A stretch of 64,000 nucleotides of DNA from Oceanospirillum beijerinckii DSM 7166 (GTDB lineage Bacteria > Pseudomonadota > Gammaproteobacteria > Pseudomonadales > Halomonadaceae): positions 1 to 64,000 of the forward strand of contig NZ_AULT01000016.1 of assembly GCF_000422425.1 (NCBI RefSeq), read 5' to 3'. The notes beneath the pieces were generated by a model. The model saw only the letters and a list, made by a program, of their open reading frames with translations. It did not search any database and was not told the DNA's origin. This document shows positions 54,466 through 63,476 of this stretch, in pieces. The stretch's first letter is position 1; each line of letters begins with the position of its first letter. A program made the translations under genes and the position numbers.

Positions 54466-54694
54466 AGACTTATTCTCAAGCCGGTAGTTAGCCAGTTATC
54501 CAAGGAAAGGTTTATAGCTGGTTTGTGGGCCAAAAAGATAGAGCTATGACGCTTTTTGAGGGCTGGATGTCGCTTTTTATTTTAGGTAGATCAAGTCTAA
54601 GAATAAGTGAAGGCTCGTTTTAAACACTGCCTTCACATCTATTATTTAAAGCTTCAGTGCCGCCATTTTTTGAAAAAATATTGTCATACCTGCC

Positions 54695-55081
54695 ATGAGC
54701 CAGTTATGTGTTGAGTTTTCTCTACTTGAGCCAGAAGTGATGGTGACGGGACGGTGGCAACATACGGAATTGGACTTACTTGATACTCAGACAGGGAAAA
54801 GGCAGCTATACTCGATTGATAGTACTATAAAAACCAACACGTTACCGACGTTGCGTGAGATGATACTGAATCACATGGGGGTAGTATTATGCCCTGGCCT
54901 CCTTGTCCAGGCCGATATTAGAGCAGAACGTTTGGTGCAAGTATTACCTGAGGTTCATGGGCGTGCGTGGCATTTTTATTTCTTGCATCAGTATATGGGT
55001 GATAAACCAATTCATATTAGTCGCTTCTACCAGTTAATCTGTTACCATTTCAACAGGGTAGCGCAGTCAGAGAGCGTATAA
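54695..55081 (+). pseudogene. C-terminal remnant of a LysR-family regulator
   Basis: The 128-residue frame resembles the second half of a LysR effector-binding domain: STIKTNTLPTLREMILNHMG, VVLCPGLLVQADIRAERLVQ and LPEVHGRAWHFYFLH. The helix-turn-helix and the first half of the domain are missing, and no matching sequence was found upstream in any frame. It lacks a good ribosome-binding site. It is best seen as a deletion remnant. Confidence 0.65.
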
Positions 55082-55429
55082 TATAAAAGGGATTTTGTTT
55101 GGGAAATGATCGCCATAGGGCCAATAACCTGATTTGTATCAGCGGGTAGATAACATTAGGGTTTACCCCAGGTGGCTGAATCGGATTATTCTGCTAAAGT
55201 CCTTGCAGATCAAATGGTTTTTGCTTTGTTGGTAGCAATTTTGTCACCTGTTTTAAGGGGCGACAATACTTTTCCTGGTCTTTTCGTACTGGTAATAAGG
55301 TACTTACACTGTAAAAAACCTTGTATTGTCCAGATTACCTGATTGATATCTTGTTTAGAGTAAAATTTAAGTATCAATAATGGATAATTAAAGCGAACAC
55401 GGCGTTTGGAATACAGAAGATAGACTGAT
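55082..55429. other. Intergenic region before the diguanylate cyclase gene
   Basis: This 348-bp A/T-rich stretch should hold the promoter of the next gene. I see no convincing -35/-10 pair, hairpin or repeat in it. A minus-strand frame overlapping it (55210-55641) has no family signature. Confidence 0.45.
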
Positions 55430-57412
55430 ATGACGACCCTTTTACATCGTTTTAACACCAAGCAGATCTTCTTTGGCATTATTTTGATTGAAGCTGCAGC
55501 GATTTTCCTGCTGCTAAATTTTGTTTTTTCAACCTTATCAGGGCAAGCTAAGTCACAGGCTTTGACTGATATGGCAACCATGACACGAACGGTTGCCCAG
55601 CAGGTGGATGAAGAACTTAATAAGGTCGCGTTTACTACCAAGATTATCTCTGATGCTTATATGCGTGCATACGAGGCCCTACCCGAGCAAAGCTTGAGCC
55701 AGACGGAAGAATGGCGCTCAAAAATGCATCGCACTGAAACCAGTTGGGCGTTTTATCATGATGGCAGCAACAGGCCAGAAACTCCGTTTCAATCACCTGC
55801 GCTGACCAGCTTTGTTGATAAAAAAACTCACTTTGACAGTGATGTTGCCAGACAAATCGCTGCAGCTGAAGATGTGAAATATCTGATTCAGGGGATCTAT
55901 GAGAACTATCAGTACTCTTGGGTTTATATCAGTACAGAAGATGATCTGGTTCATATCTACCCCAGTGTAAGCCTGGAATATTCCAGTGCTTCCACAGCTC
56001 CGACCACCAAACACTGGTATCTGGCAGCTGACTTTGAGAACAAAACTTTTGGCTGGGAAGAGCCTTATAGTGATCTGGCTGGAGAGGGGCAAATGGTGAC
56101 GGTTTCCTACCCCTTTTATGATCAGCAAGGCCTGCTGAAGGGTGTAACCTCTCACGATATTAAGATTCAACAGCTGCTGGATGCCTTTCTAAAAGATATC
56201 GAGCTGTATGATAACTCCACTATTGTAGTGACCTCCCGCTATGGTAAAGCGATCTCAACTAATCAGCAGATATGCAATGATGAGATTGAAGCCAGGAACA
56301 AAGACAGTTACCGCGGTGTGCTCTATTACTTATCCCCACAACATTTGATTAGGCAGCAGCAAGATAACCCAGAGTCTGTGATCTCTGATTTTTCTGAACT
56401 GAATCAGTTATCTGGCAGTGTCATGCAGCGACTCGCCGATAAAGGATCTCTGTCGTTTGAATTGGACGTGGTGCAGGCTTCAGGTCAGGAAGAAGTATAT
56501 CAGGTCAGTGCGGTACAAATCCCGGCGACAGGCTGGACGATTATCAATGCGGTACCTAATTCAGCCATTATAGGCACTTTAGGCAAGGTCAATGAAAGAA
56601 TGCAGGTGTCAGTTGCTTTTATATTGGCATTCTTGTATCTGGCCATTGGCTTTATCTACTACTTTCGTTTGTTTGTCCCCATTCAAAGTGTATCCAGTAT
56701 TGCGACAGAGATCAGTGATGACAACTTAGAGCATGAACTGCCAACCCAGTACTCTGGCGAGATGGGCGTTCTGTTTAAAAACTTTGGTCGTATGATCGAG
56801 AAACTGCGGCATTCAAAGGAGTTAACTCAGGAGTATCACAGGAAACTGGAAGATGAGGTTAAGCAGCGTACCGAGGAGTTGCACGAGAAAAATAAGCTCC
56901 TTGCCAAAATCGCAGAAACTGATCCGCTGACTCAGTTGTTTAATCGGCACAAGCTGTATGAATCTCTGTCGCAACAGCTGGAGTATGCGGGTCAAGGTCA
57001 TCAAGGCTTTACCATTATCTTGCTCGATATTGATAACTTTAAAGCGATTAATGATAGCTTTGGTCACAATGTGGGTGACCTGGTCCTGAAAGAGTTTGCC
57101 TCTATTCTACGAGCCGTGTGCCAGGGCAGCGAGATAGTTGGTCGCTGGGGGGGAGAGGAATTTCTTATTATCTGTCCGCAAAGTGATTTAGAGTCGACTA
57201 TCCGTCTGGCTGAAAAACTCCGGGTACATGTTGAGCAGCAAAGTTTTCCTGAAGTGGGTTGTGTTACCGCAAGCTTTGGTGTCAGCCTGTACCAGGTTAA
57301 CGATAATGCAGAAAGCTTGCTGGAGCGAACGGATGTCGCGCTTTATCAAGCCAAGGATAATGGCCGTAATGATGTTTGTTGTGTTGATCATCTGTTACCA
57401 GGTGATGCTTAG
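55430..57412 (+). CDS. Membrane diguanylate cyclase (dCache-HAMP-GGDEF)
   Basis: The 660-residue protein has a TM helix at about 15-37, a periplasmic dCache-type sensor (about 40-385), a second TM helix at about 391-413, a HAMP linker (about 415-465), a coiled coil (about 470-495), and a GGDEF domain with GGEEF at 574-578 (GRWGGEEFLI). It should make c-di-GMP in response to an extracellular small molecule. The RxxD inhibitory site is replaced by QGSE, so feedback control is probably absent. No EAL domain. Confidence 0.93.
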   Translation: MTTLLHRFNTKQIFFGIILIEAAAIFLLLNFVFSTLSGQAKSQALTDMATMTRTVAQQVDEELNKVAFTTKIISDAYMRAYEALPEQSLSQTEEWRSKMHRTETSWAFYHDGSNRPETPFQSPALTSFVDKKTHFDSDVARQIAAAEDVKYLIQGIYENYQYSWVYISTEDDLVHIYPSVSLEYSSASTAPTTKHWYLAADFENKTFGWEEPYSDLAGEGQMVTVSYPFYDQQGLLKGVTSHDIKIQQLLDAFLKDIELYDNSTIVVTSRYGKAISTNQQICNDEIEARNKDSYRGVLYYLSPQHLIRQQQDNPESVISDFSELNQLSGSVMQRLADKGSLSFELDVVQASGQEEVYQVSAVQIPATGWTIINAVPNSAIIGTLGKVNERMQVSVAFILAFLYLAIGFIYYFRLFVPIQSVSSIATEISDDNLEHELPTQYSGEMGVLFKNFGRMIEKLRHSKELTQEYHRKLEDEVKQRTEELHEKNKLLAKIAETDPLTQLFNRHKLYESLSQQLEYAGQGHQGFTIILLDIDNFKAINDSFGHNVGDLVLKEFASILRAVCQGSEIVGRWGGEEFLIICPQSDLESTIRLAEKLRVHVEQQSFPEVGCVTASFGVSLYQVNDNAESLLERTDVALYQAKDNGRNDVCCVDHLLPGDA

Positions 57413-57452
57413 GTTATGATAGCGCCTGTGTCTAACCTCCTCGGCGAGCCTC

Positions 57453-57800
57453 ATGAAGAAAACGGATAAGAAGATAGAAAAAAATTTAATCACAGCATTG
57501 ACTCATGTATGTGATGCTGCTTTGGATCGTGTCGAAGGCTTTCAATGGTTAACCCATATTGCAAACTTCAACAAATTTCCTGAGTCACTGTCGGTTATTT
57601 GCATTTTTGATTCTATTGATAACCTGGAGCAAGCAAAGGCGTCTGCCGAAGTTGAAGCTCTGTATGCGCTGATTGGCCGAGAGCTGAAAGCGGCAAATAT
57701 CGCCATCAGCGATGTTGCCCGGCATGTATGCTTTGATACCGAAGAAGAGTGTACTGCGGAGCATGATGGCAAATGGAGTGTCAGATTACGTAAACACTGA
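57453..57800 (+). CDS. Conserved hypothetical protein
   Basis: This 115-residue cytoplasmic protein begins MKKTDKKIEKNLITALTHVC and continues with CDAALDRVEGFQWLTHIANF, NKFPESLSVICIFDSI, then a helical stretch. Similar proteins are common in marine gammaproteobacteria without a known function. It has a cysteine pair (HVCFDTEEECTAEH) near the end. It starts 40 bp after the cyclase gene on the same strand, so the two may be co-transcribed. Confidence 0.75.
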   Translation: MKKTDKKIEKNLITALTHVCDAALDRVEGFQWLTHIANFNKFPESLSVICIFDSIDNLEQAKASAEVEALYALIGRELKAANIAISDVARHVCFDTEEECTAEHDGKWSVRLRKH

Positions 57801-57859
57801 AGTGAATCGAGCCGGGTACGATAATAGGTCAGGTGTGCCCATAGACAAGAGGAAGCGAT

Positions 57860-58222
57860 ATGATTGAGTTCCTGGAGATTGGTGTACCAAAAGCAGTAGC
57901 TTATCGTATTTCAGGGAAGATAAGTCAGGATGAGATGCACGAAGTGCTGCAGAAGATAACGGCCAAGATAGATGATTTTGGTGAAGTCTGTCTGTATCAG
58001 GAGGTTGAAAGTCTCGGCGGTGTTGAGTTTGAAGCTATTGTAGAAAAGCTAAAGTTTCTGGTAAGTCATGGCGTGTCGGATATTCATAAAGCAGCAGTGA
58101 TAACGGATAAAAAGTGGCTGCATAAGGTTGTGAGTTTTGAGGATAAACTGTTTCCAAAAACCGAATTGCGCAGCTTCTCGGTGGAAGCAAAGCATGAAGC
58201 AGTGGACTTTTTAAGGGATTAA
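57860..58222 (+). CDS. SpoIIAA/STAS-like protein
   Basis: The 120-residue protein fits the SpoIIAA-like family: MIEFLEIGVPKAVAYRISGKI at the start, DEMHEVLQKI, then HKAAVITDKKWLHKVVSFED and a terminal helix EAVDFLRD. Members have a STAS-like fold and a proposed lipid- or partner-binding role. AAGAGGA lies before the ATG. It lies 59 bp after the conserved hypothetical gene. Confidence 0.88.
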   Translation: MIEFLEIGVPKAVAYRISGKISQDEMHEVLQKITAKIDDFGEVCLYQEVESLGGVEFEAIVEKLKFLVSHGVSDIHKAAVITDKKWLHKVVSFEDKLFPKTELRSFSVEAKHEAVDFLRD

Positions 58223-58257
58223 TAGGGATGTTTGGTGGTGAGTGATATAGCCAAAGC

Positions 58258-58307
58258 GACCGCAGAGCGATAAAGCACGCTCTACGGTCAATCGGCTTAT
58301 TGAGCCG
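58258..58307. other. Pair of hairpins between convergent genes
   Basis: GACCGCAGAGCG and CGCTCTACGGTC (one mismatch) form a stem at 58258-58289. CGGCT/AGCCG follows at 58293-58307. They separate the SpoIIAA-like gene from the convergent YjfB-like gene. T-runs are lacking, so termination is possible but unproved. Confidence 0.5.
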
Positions 58308-58324
58308 TATTCTCGGACTAAGAG

Positions 58325-58522
58325 TTAAGCCTTGACGTTGATGTTGTTACCCAAATGGGGTTCAACGGAGGGTTGTACAGGGGCAACACCACTCATTAGA
58401 GTCTCGACTGCATTTTTATGCGTTTCCTGAATAGATTGAATCAGAGAGGCTTGCACTCCCAATGAAGCATTCTGATGGCCCATATTGCTGGCAACAATAC
58501 CCACACTGCCCATAGCATCCAT
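58325..58522 (-). CDS. Small YjfB-like putative motility protein
   Basis: The 65-residue protein has a helical middle (LGVQASLIQSIQETHKNAVETL) and ends HLGNNINVKA, the typical finish of the YjfB/putative motility protein family (usually LGxxIDVxA). Function is not established. GAGGA lies eight bases before the ATG. Two dyads lie upstream. It is near a c-di-GMP enzyme, which fits a motility link, but only loosely. Confidence 0.6.
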   Translation of the reverse strand: MDAMGSVGIVASNMGHQNASLGVQASLIQSIQETHKNAVETLMSGVAPVQPSVEPHLGNNINVKA

Positions 58523-58572
58523 TTCTATTTTCCTCTTCAGTTAAATTCAATGACTTAAATAACGGCGGATCA

Positions 58573-58595
58573 TGGATTATCTTAAGCATAATCCA
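58573..58595. promoter_or_regulatory. Dyad upstream of the YjfB-like gene
   Basis: TGGATTAT and ATAATCCA flank seven bases (CTTAAGC), 51 bp before the start codon, where an operator could sit. Confidence 0.45.
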
Positions 58596-58616
58596 ATGTG
58601 AGAATGTTGCAGTTTG

Positions 58617-58652
58617 TTTTGCGAATGTAGCGCAGAGGAAACATTCGCAAAA
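58617..58652. repeat. 12-bp inverted repeat upstream of the YjfB-like gene
   Basis: TTTTGCGAATGT and ACATTCGCAAAA are fully complementary around a 12-base loop. T precedes and A follows the stem on both strands, the reverse of a terminator, so a protein-binding site is more likely. Confidence 0.55.
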
Positions 58653-58778
58653 AAAACATCGAGCAAAGGCCCTGTATCAATCTTTTATGTAAAAGACGCT
58701 CAAGGCAAGAGTGGGTTCAGCCTGAAATTATAAAGAGGGGCTTATTTGTATTTGTGCGCTTGAAAGAAGAGGTGACAT

Positions 58779-58802
58779 AAAAAAGGGCCCTAAAGAGCCC
58801 TT
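58779..58802 (-). terminator. Terminator of the hpaD-like gene
   Basis: On the minus strand AAGGGC and GCCCTT pair around an 8-base loop and run into TTTTTTAT, about 20 bases past the stop. Confidence 0.8.
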
Positions 58803-58820
58803 CGGTAATAACAGAGCGTT

Positions 58821-59747
58821 TTACAAACGGCTCTCTCCGTACACCAGGTCTTTTTGTTGCGCTGCCTGAGCCTTGGGAACCGCAGTACCAGACACCTCGG
58901 TTACTGGTAAAATGGCATTAATCTGCCCGGTGCCAGAGCTGCCAAACAGCGGTGTAACCACATCCGCTTTACCCTCGTATTCTGACCAACCCAAGGCGCC
59001 TAACAGCATGGCAGTATCGTGCATAAAGCCTTCGCCGTGGCCTTTAGCCGCATATTCCGGCAACATTTCGCAGAATGTTGACCAGTCACCCTCTTCCCAC
59101 ATACGAATGGCTTGCTTGTCCAGGGTTTCCAGCATCGGGCTCCAGATTTTATCGGCGAACTCAGGCGCCTGACCATTCTGAGCAAAACGGTGCGACATGG
59201 AACCTGAAGCTAAAATAGCCACTGTGCCATCGTAGTGTTTCTCAATGGCTTCACGGAAAGCCCACCCCAGACGGGCGCTATCATTCAGATAATGCACCTG
59301 GCACAGGGCAGAAACACAGATCACCTTATAATGGTTGTCCTTATTCATATAACGCATAGGGACCAGAGTACCGTATTCAGGGGCCAAAGTAGTGTTGTCG
59401 TGTGCCAGGGTTTCGACACCTTGCTCATTGGCCACGTTTGCCAGCAGATTACCCAGTTCAGGATTACCGTAAAGATCGTATTCCATATTGCTGATAAAGT
59501 GTGGCAGCTCATTACTGGTATAGGTGCCTTGCCAGTGAGGTGCGCAGTTGATGTGGTAGCCCGCATTTACCAGCCAATGGGTGTCAAACACAACTATCGT
59601 ATCAACACCCAGTTCACGACAACGGCGGTCAATCTCGATATGACCATCAATAGCGGCTTGGCGACAACCTTTGCGTGGACCATCTAATTCAGAAAGATAC
59701 ATGGATGGAACGTGAGTGATTTTAGCTGCGAGTGCAAGTTTACCCAT
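58821..59747 (-). CDS. hpaD: 3,4-dihydroxyphenylacetate 2,3-dioxygenase (class III extradiol)
   Basis: The 308-residue enzyme closely follows HpaD of the homoprotocatechuate pathway: MGKLALAAKITHVPSMYLSE with iron ligand His12, VDTIVVFDTHWLV with His57, INCAPHWQGTYTSNELPHF, EYGTLVPMRYMNKD, and LASGSMSHRF. It opens the ring of homoprotocatechuate with Fe(II) and O2. None of the other hpa genes (hpaE, F, G, H, I, BC) is in the window, so it is either an orphan or has another catechol as substrate. AGGTA lies six bases before the ATG. Confidence 0.92.
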   Translation of the reverse strand: MGKLALAAKITHVPSMYLSELDGPRKGCRQAAIDGHIEIDRRCRELGVDTIVVFDTHWLVNAGYHINCAPHWQGTYTSNELPHFISNMEYDLYGNPELGNLLANVANEQGVETLAHDNTTLAPEYGTLVPMRYMNKDNHYKVICVSALCQVHYLNDSARLGWAFREAIEKHYDGTVAILASGSMSHRFAQNGQAPEFADKIWSPMLETLDKQAIRMWEEGDWSTFCEMLPEYAAKGHGEGFMHDTAMLLGALGWSEYEGKADVVTPLFGSSGTGQINAILPVTEVSGTAVPKAQAAQQKDLVYGESRL

Positions 59748-59851
59748 TTGTAGCTACCTAATTGTCTTTTGCAGTAGAGGGCCTGGAATGACCAGGGCAT
59801 CACACCAAACAGAATGAGCAAGATTGCTGTGCTGTTCAGTTATTATTAAAG

Positions 59852-59886
59852 TTAATATGTTAATTAAAAATATACTTAATATGTTA
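59852..59886. promoter_or_regulatory. Direct repeat TTAATATGTTA upstream of hpaD
   Basis: The 11-bp word occurs at 59852-59862 and 59876-59886, 24 bp apart, within an A/T-rich segment 105-139 bp before the hpaD start. Spacing near two helical turns suggests an operator. The rest of the 457-bp gap up to cti has no recognisable gene; a 64-codon minus-strand frame there looks random. Confidence 0.45.
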
Positions 59887-60204
59887 TCTAGTGTCAAAGA
59901 AACCTAGAGGCTGAGTCAGGTATTTCTTCAGTGGCTGATAGAGCCTGAAGCCAAGAATCAGTGGCTGAAAGATAAAAAACGGCGGTCATCGTTTGTTTTG
60001 CCTGTTTGCTTTGTTTTTGCCGTTTGTTCGTCTTCGTTTTGCGCTGTGCTGCAAACTTACGTATGATTTGGCAGAGTTAGTATGTCTCAAAAAGGGCCAG
60101 TCGGATGGAGCTTTTTGATGATCAGGATGTTTTGGGCGTTGGGTTTTCCTGTGCTCTGAAATGAAGTCTGCCAGAAGCATGCCCTCTACAGGAGTTGCTA
60201 GGTT

Positions 60205-62562
60205 ATGTGGAACTTTTATCGAATAGGGCGTTTGGCGGGCTTGTATTTAGTCGTTTTTCTTTCATCAATTTTACTCATCATTACCAGCCCGACTGCAATA
60301 GGGGCTCCTGCAGAGGCTTTCTCTTTTAGCCGTGATATAAAGCCTGTCTTTGATCAAAAATGTATTGCCTGTCATGCCTGCTATGATGCGCCCTGTCAGC
60401 TCAAGCTGGAGTCCGCTTCCGGGGTTCTCCGGGGTGCAAGTCAGGCGTCGGTTTACAATGGCGTCCGAACTGGTGATATGAGTCCTACCCGGCTTCACTT
60501 GGACGCTTTGACAGAGGAAGGTTGGCGCAAAAAAGGTTTTTTCTCCATTATACGTTCCGTTGACGGCGATACAGAGGAAGATAAGAGATCTTCCCTGCTA
60601 TTGGGTATGCTGGAGCTGGGTAGGGAGAATCCGGTTGCTCCTGGTCAGCCTCTGTCAGATGACTATTCTCTGGGCATATACCGTGAAAACCAGTGTCCGA
60701 AACCGGAAGACTTTGCCGACTATCGCGAAAACTATCCTCTCGCCGGAATGCCCTATGGGGTGACGGGACTAACGGATGATGAATATCATCGTCTTACCAC
60801 CTGGCTGAAGCAGGGGGCGGAGGTCGAAGAGTCTTCTTTAGTAATATCAGACGCGACAACAGATCAGGTAAATCAGTGGGAAGCATTTTTAAATCATGAC
60901 GATAAACGTCATCAACTGGTTGCCCGTTATTTATTTGAGCATTTGTTTCTGGGGCACCTGTATTTTAAAGGCGATCACTCTGGCACCTATTTTCAATTGG
61001 TGAGATCACGCACCGCAGCGCCTGGGAAAATTGTTCCAGTCGCAACAGTCCGTCCGAATGGAGATCCGGGCGGCAAGTTTTACTATCGTCTGCGCCCTCT
61101 GGTTGACACCCTTGTCCATAAAACCCATATCGTTTACGAGTTGAGTAAAGACAGGATGGATCGCTACCGTGCCCTTTTTCTGGAGACCGAATGGCGAGTC
61201 GATCAATTACCCGGTTACGGTTATGAATACGCATCGAATCCGTTCGTTACTTTTGCGGCCATTCCCTCACGATCCCGCTATCAATTTATGCTGGATGAAG
61301 CAGAGTATTTTGTTCGTAACTTCATTCGAGGCCCTGTCTGCCGTGGTCAGATCGCGACTGATGTGATCCGCGATCAGTTCTGGGTCATGTTTGAAGATCC
61401 AGACTACGAGCAGTATGTCGGCCAGCCAGACTATCGTGAACAAGTGATAAATCTGTTGGGATTACCCGGTGAAAATTCGGACATGATGGCGCTGGGTTCT
61501 GCCTGGTTCAAATACAGTGGTAAGCGCAATAAATACCTGGAACATCGCCAGAAGCAGTACCGCAAGGCTTTCCCCAAGGGCGCGGCTGTCGAACAGATAT
61601 GGGATGGCGATGGCCACAACGACAACGCTTTTCTGTCGGTCTTCCGACATCATGACAGTGCTTCAGTTATGAAAGGGTTTCAAGGGGCGTTACCCCGCAC
61701 GCTTTGGCTGATGGATTACCCATTATTTGAGCGTACCTATTATGAGCTGGTAGTGGGATTCAATGTATTTGGCAGTGTTTCTCATCAGGCTCAGACACGA
61801 CTTTACTTTGATCTTATTCGCAATGGTGGAGAAACCAATTTTCTCCGCCTGGCCCCGCCTCAGGAGAGGGAGGCTATGTATAAAGACTGGTATCGCTATA
61901 GCGGTCTTATTAAAACGCTGATCAGTTACCATGATCTTGATACCAAGACCCCTTCAGCGCTGTTGCTGTCTTCGCGACGCGATACCAAACTGCAGATTGT
62001 TGAGCAGATCTGGCGTGCTAATCATCATATCATTGATAATCGCACCCTTGATGGATGCCGTGATCCTGATTGTTTACGTTTGGGTTTGACGCATGAAAAC
62101 CAGATCGATAAACAGCTGGCCTCATTGACCGAAGGTCGGGCAAAGGATATTCCCGGTATTGATCTGCTGCCCGATGTTAGTTTTCTAAGAGTTGATTTAC
62201 CGGGCGGTGATTTCTCCGTCTATACATTGATACGTAACCGGTCACATTCCAATGTCGCATTCATGCTGGGCGAAGAGCTTCGCTATGAACCGGAGAAAGA
62301 TAGCGTCACTATTTTCAGAGAGCCTGTTGGCAGCTACCCTAACTTTATTTTCAGGGTGCCGCAGCGGGAGGTTTCTGCATTTGTGGGTGAGCTCGCGAAT
62401 ATGAAGCGGATAAAAGATCGCCGAAAAGTTGTGGACCGTTGGGGAGTACGCAGAACTGATCCCAACTTCTGGGAGATATTCCACAGCTTTCGCTATTATA
62501 TGGAGTCGGAACAGCCCCGGCAGGCGGGATATTATGATCTTAACCGATACAAAGGGTGGTAG
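60205..62562 (+). CDS. cti: Fatty acid cis/trans isomerase
   Basis: Cti is a periplasmic haem protein that converts cis-unsaturated fatty acids of membrane lipids to trans, stiffening the membrane under solvent or heat stress. The 785-residue precursor has a signal sequence (residues about 8-33) and the c-type haem motif CIACH at 53-57 in QKCIACHACYDAPCQLKLES. The length and whole sequence fit the Pseudomonas and Vibrio enzymes. It starts at ATG with CAGGAG upstream and appears monocistronic. Confidence 0.96.
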   Translation: MWNFYRIGRLAGLYLVVFLSSILLIITSPTAIGAPAEAFSFSRDIKPVFDQKCIACHACYDAPCQLKLESASGVLRGASQASVYNGVRTGDMSPTRLHLDALTEEGWRKKGFFSIIRSVDGDTEEDKRSSLLLGMLELGRENPVAPGQPLSDDYSLGIYRENQCPKPEDFADYRENYPLAGMPYGVTGLTDDEYHRLTTWLKQGAEVEESSLVISDATTDQVNQWEAFLNHDDKRHQLVARYLFEHLFLGHLYFKGDHSGTYFQLVRSRTAAPGKIVPVATVRPNGDPGGKFYYRLRPLVDTLVHKTHIVYELSKDRMDRYRALFLETEWRVDQLPGYGYEYASNPFVTFAAIPSRSRYQFMLDEAEYFVRNFIRGPVCRGQIATDVIRDQFWVMFEDPDYEQYVGQPDYREQVINLLGLPGENSDMMALGSAWFKYSGKRNKYLEHRQKQYRKAFPKGAAVEQIWDGDGHNDNAFLSVFRHHDSASVMKGFQGALPRTLWLMDYPLFERTYYELVVGFNVFGSVSHQAQTRLYFDLIRNGGETNFLRLAPPQEREAMYKDWYRYSGLIKTLISYHDLDTKTPSALLLSSRRDTKLQIVEQIWRANHHIIDNRTLDGCRDPDCLRLGLTHENQIDKQLASLTEGRAKDIPGIDLLPDVSFLRVDLPGGDFSVYTLIRNRSHSNVAFMLGEELRYEPEKDSVTIFREPVGSYPNFIFRVPQREVSAFVGELANMKRIKDRRKVVDRWGVRRTDPNFWEIFHSFRYYMESEQPRQAGYYDLNRYKGW

Positions 62563-62579
62563 CCCCGTTTAAGAGAAGC

Positions 62580-62602
62580 AGCCCCAAAGCCAGACTTTGG
62601 GG
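62580..62602. other. Hairpin after cti
   Basis: AGCCCCAAAG and CTTTGGGGCT form a 10-bp stem around a short loop, 18 bases past the cti stop. There is no T-run, so it may protect the mRNA end rather than terminate. Confidence 0.6.
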
Positions 62603-62609
62603 CTGGCCG

Positions 62610-62699
62610 TTAAAATACCAGGTGAGCAACCCCTGCGATAACCGGTAACGTAATCAGCGTGCGCAGTGCAAAGATAATAAACAGTTCCAGCAAATGAGA
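62610..62699 (-). pseudogene. Possible remnant of a membrane-protein C terminus
   Basis: A minus-strand frame, open only after a TAG, encodes LLELFIIFALRTLITLPVIA and continues GVAHLVF to a TAA at 62610. It reads like the final TM helix of a lost membrane protein. With no start or upstream domain, this is a tentative call. The remainder of 62563-62949 shows nothing clear. Confidence 0.3.
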
Positions 62700-62949
62700 C
62701 TATTCATAACTCTGTGTAACGGCCATTAGTTAAACGTAGTCTTTTTAATCGGTTCAGATGTTTATGCTGCAGCGCCGTAGAGAACCTCTCTGATGGTCAA
62801 GGGAGCAGGTAGGGGAATACCTGTTATTTATCAGTCTGTAACAACAAGATAATGCCGCTACAGCGAAGATCTTATTCATGAAACTTATGGTAGTATCGCG
62901 GCTCTAAAGTTATTCCTAAAACTTTCTACCGTGATTTAAAGAGGCTGAA

Positions 62950-63321
62950 ATGTATCCTATCGCGTTAAAACTGCATTTAGCGTTTGTTATTCTGAGTCTT
63001 GTTATTTTTGTTATCCGTCTGGTGTTATCTCTTACAGGCTCTAAGGCAGCCGAAAGCCGTCTGGCACTGATGGCTACTCTGGGCTCTATGCTGATGGTGG
63101 TACTGACTGCTGGCACATTGGCTGTTACCACAGGCCAGTTCCCATTTGCGGACGGCTGGTTAACGGAAAAATTGTTTGCTCTGATCGGTTATATTGCATT
63201 GGCTATTGCTGCGCTGAAAACCCAGGCTAAAGCGATGCAACTGGTGCTGGCGGTAGGTGCGATTGGTGCGTTTGGTATGGCTATGGCGGTAGCTCATCGT
63301 CATGCTGGTCTGTTCCTGTAG
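62950..63321 (+). CDS. SirB2 family membrane protein
   Basis: The 123-residue protein has four TM helices and follows the SirB2 pattern: a first helix beginning LKLHLAFVILSLVIFVIRLV, a third near WLTEKLFALIGYIALAIAAL, and a final AHRH motif before GLF. The role is unclear; sirB was named for an effect on invasion-gene expression in Salmonella. It precedes an MscK-type gene on the same strand. Confidence 0.88.
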   Translation: MYPIALKLHLAFVILSLVIFVIRLVLSLTGSKAAESRLALMATLGSMLMVVLTAGTLAVTTGQFPFADGWLTEKLFALIGYIALAIAALKTQAKAMQLVLAVGAIGAFGMAMAVAHRHAGLFL

Positions 63322-63352
63322 GCTTCAATTGTTATAGAATATTTGGCACTTA

Positions 63353-63384
63353 CAGTGTTGTAATCCTGTTTACAGCACTGTTTG
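63353..63384 (+). terminator. Possible terminator after the sirB2-like gene
   Basis: CAGTGTTGTAA and TTACAGCACTG pair over 11 bp (one G-T) around a 6-base loop and are followed by TTTGTTC and later T-rich sequence. Strength is moderate. Confidence 0.5.
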
Positions 63385-63476
63385 TTCTGATCTTTTTCTC
63401 CTTTGTGTTTCAACTTCTCTCTAACAGAATGACCATCGTCACCAACCTATGATTGACAGGGACTCTATGCCAACGT

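Noticed and set aside
59986-60180. 64-codon minus-strand frame before cti
   Set aside because: Low-complexity, basic, with no start site and no recognisable family.
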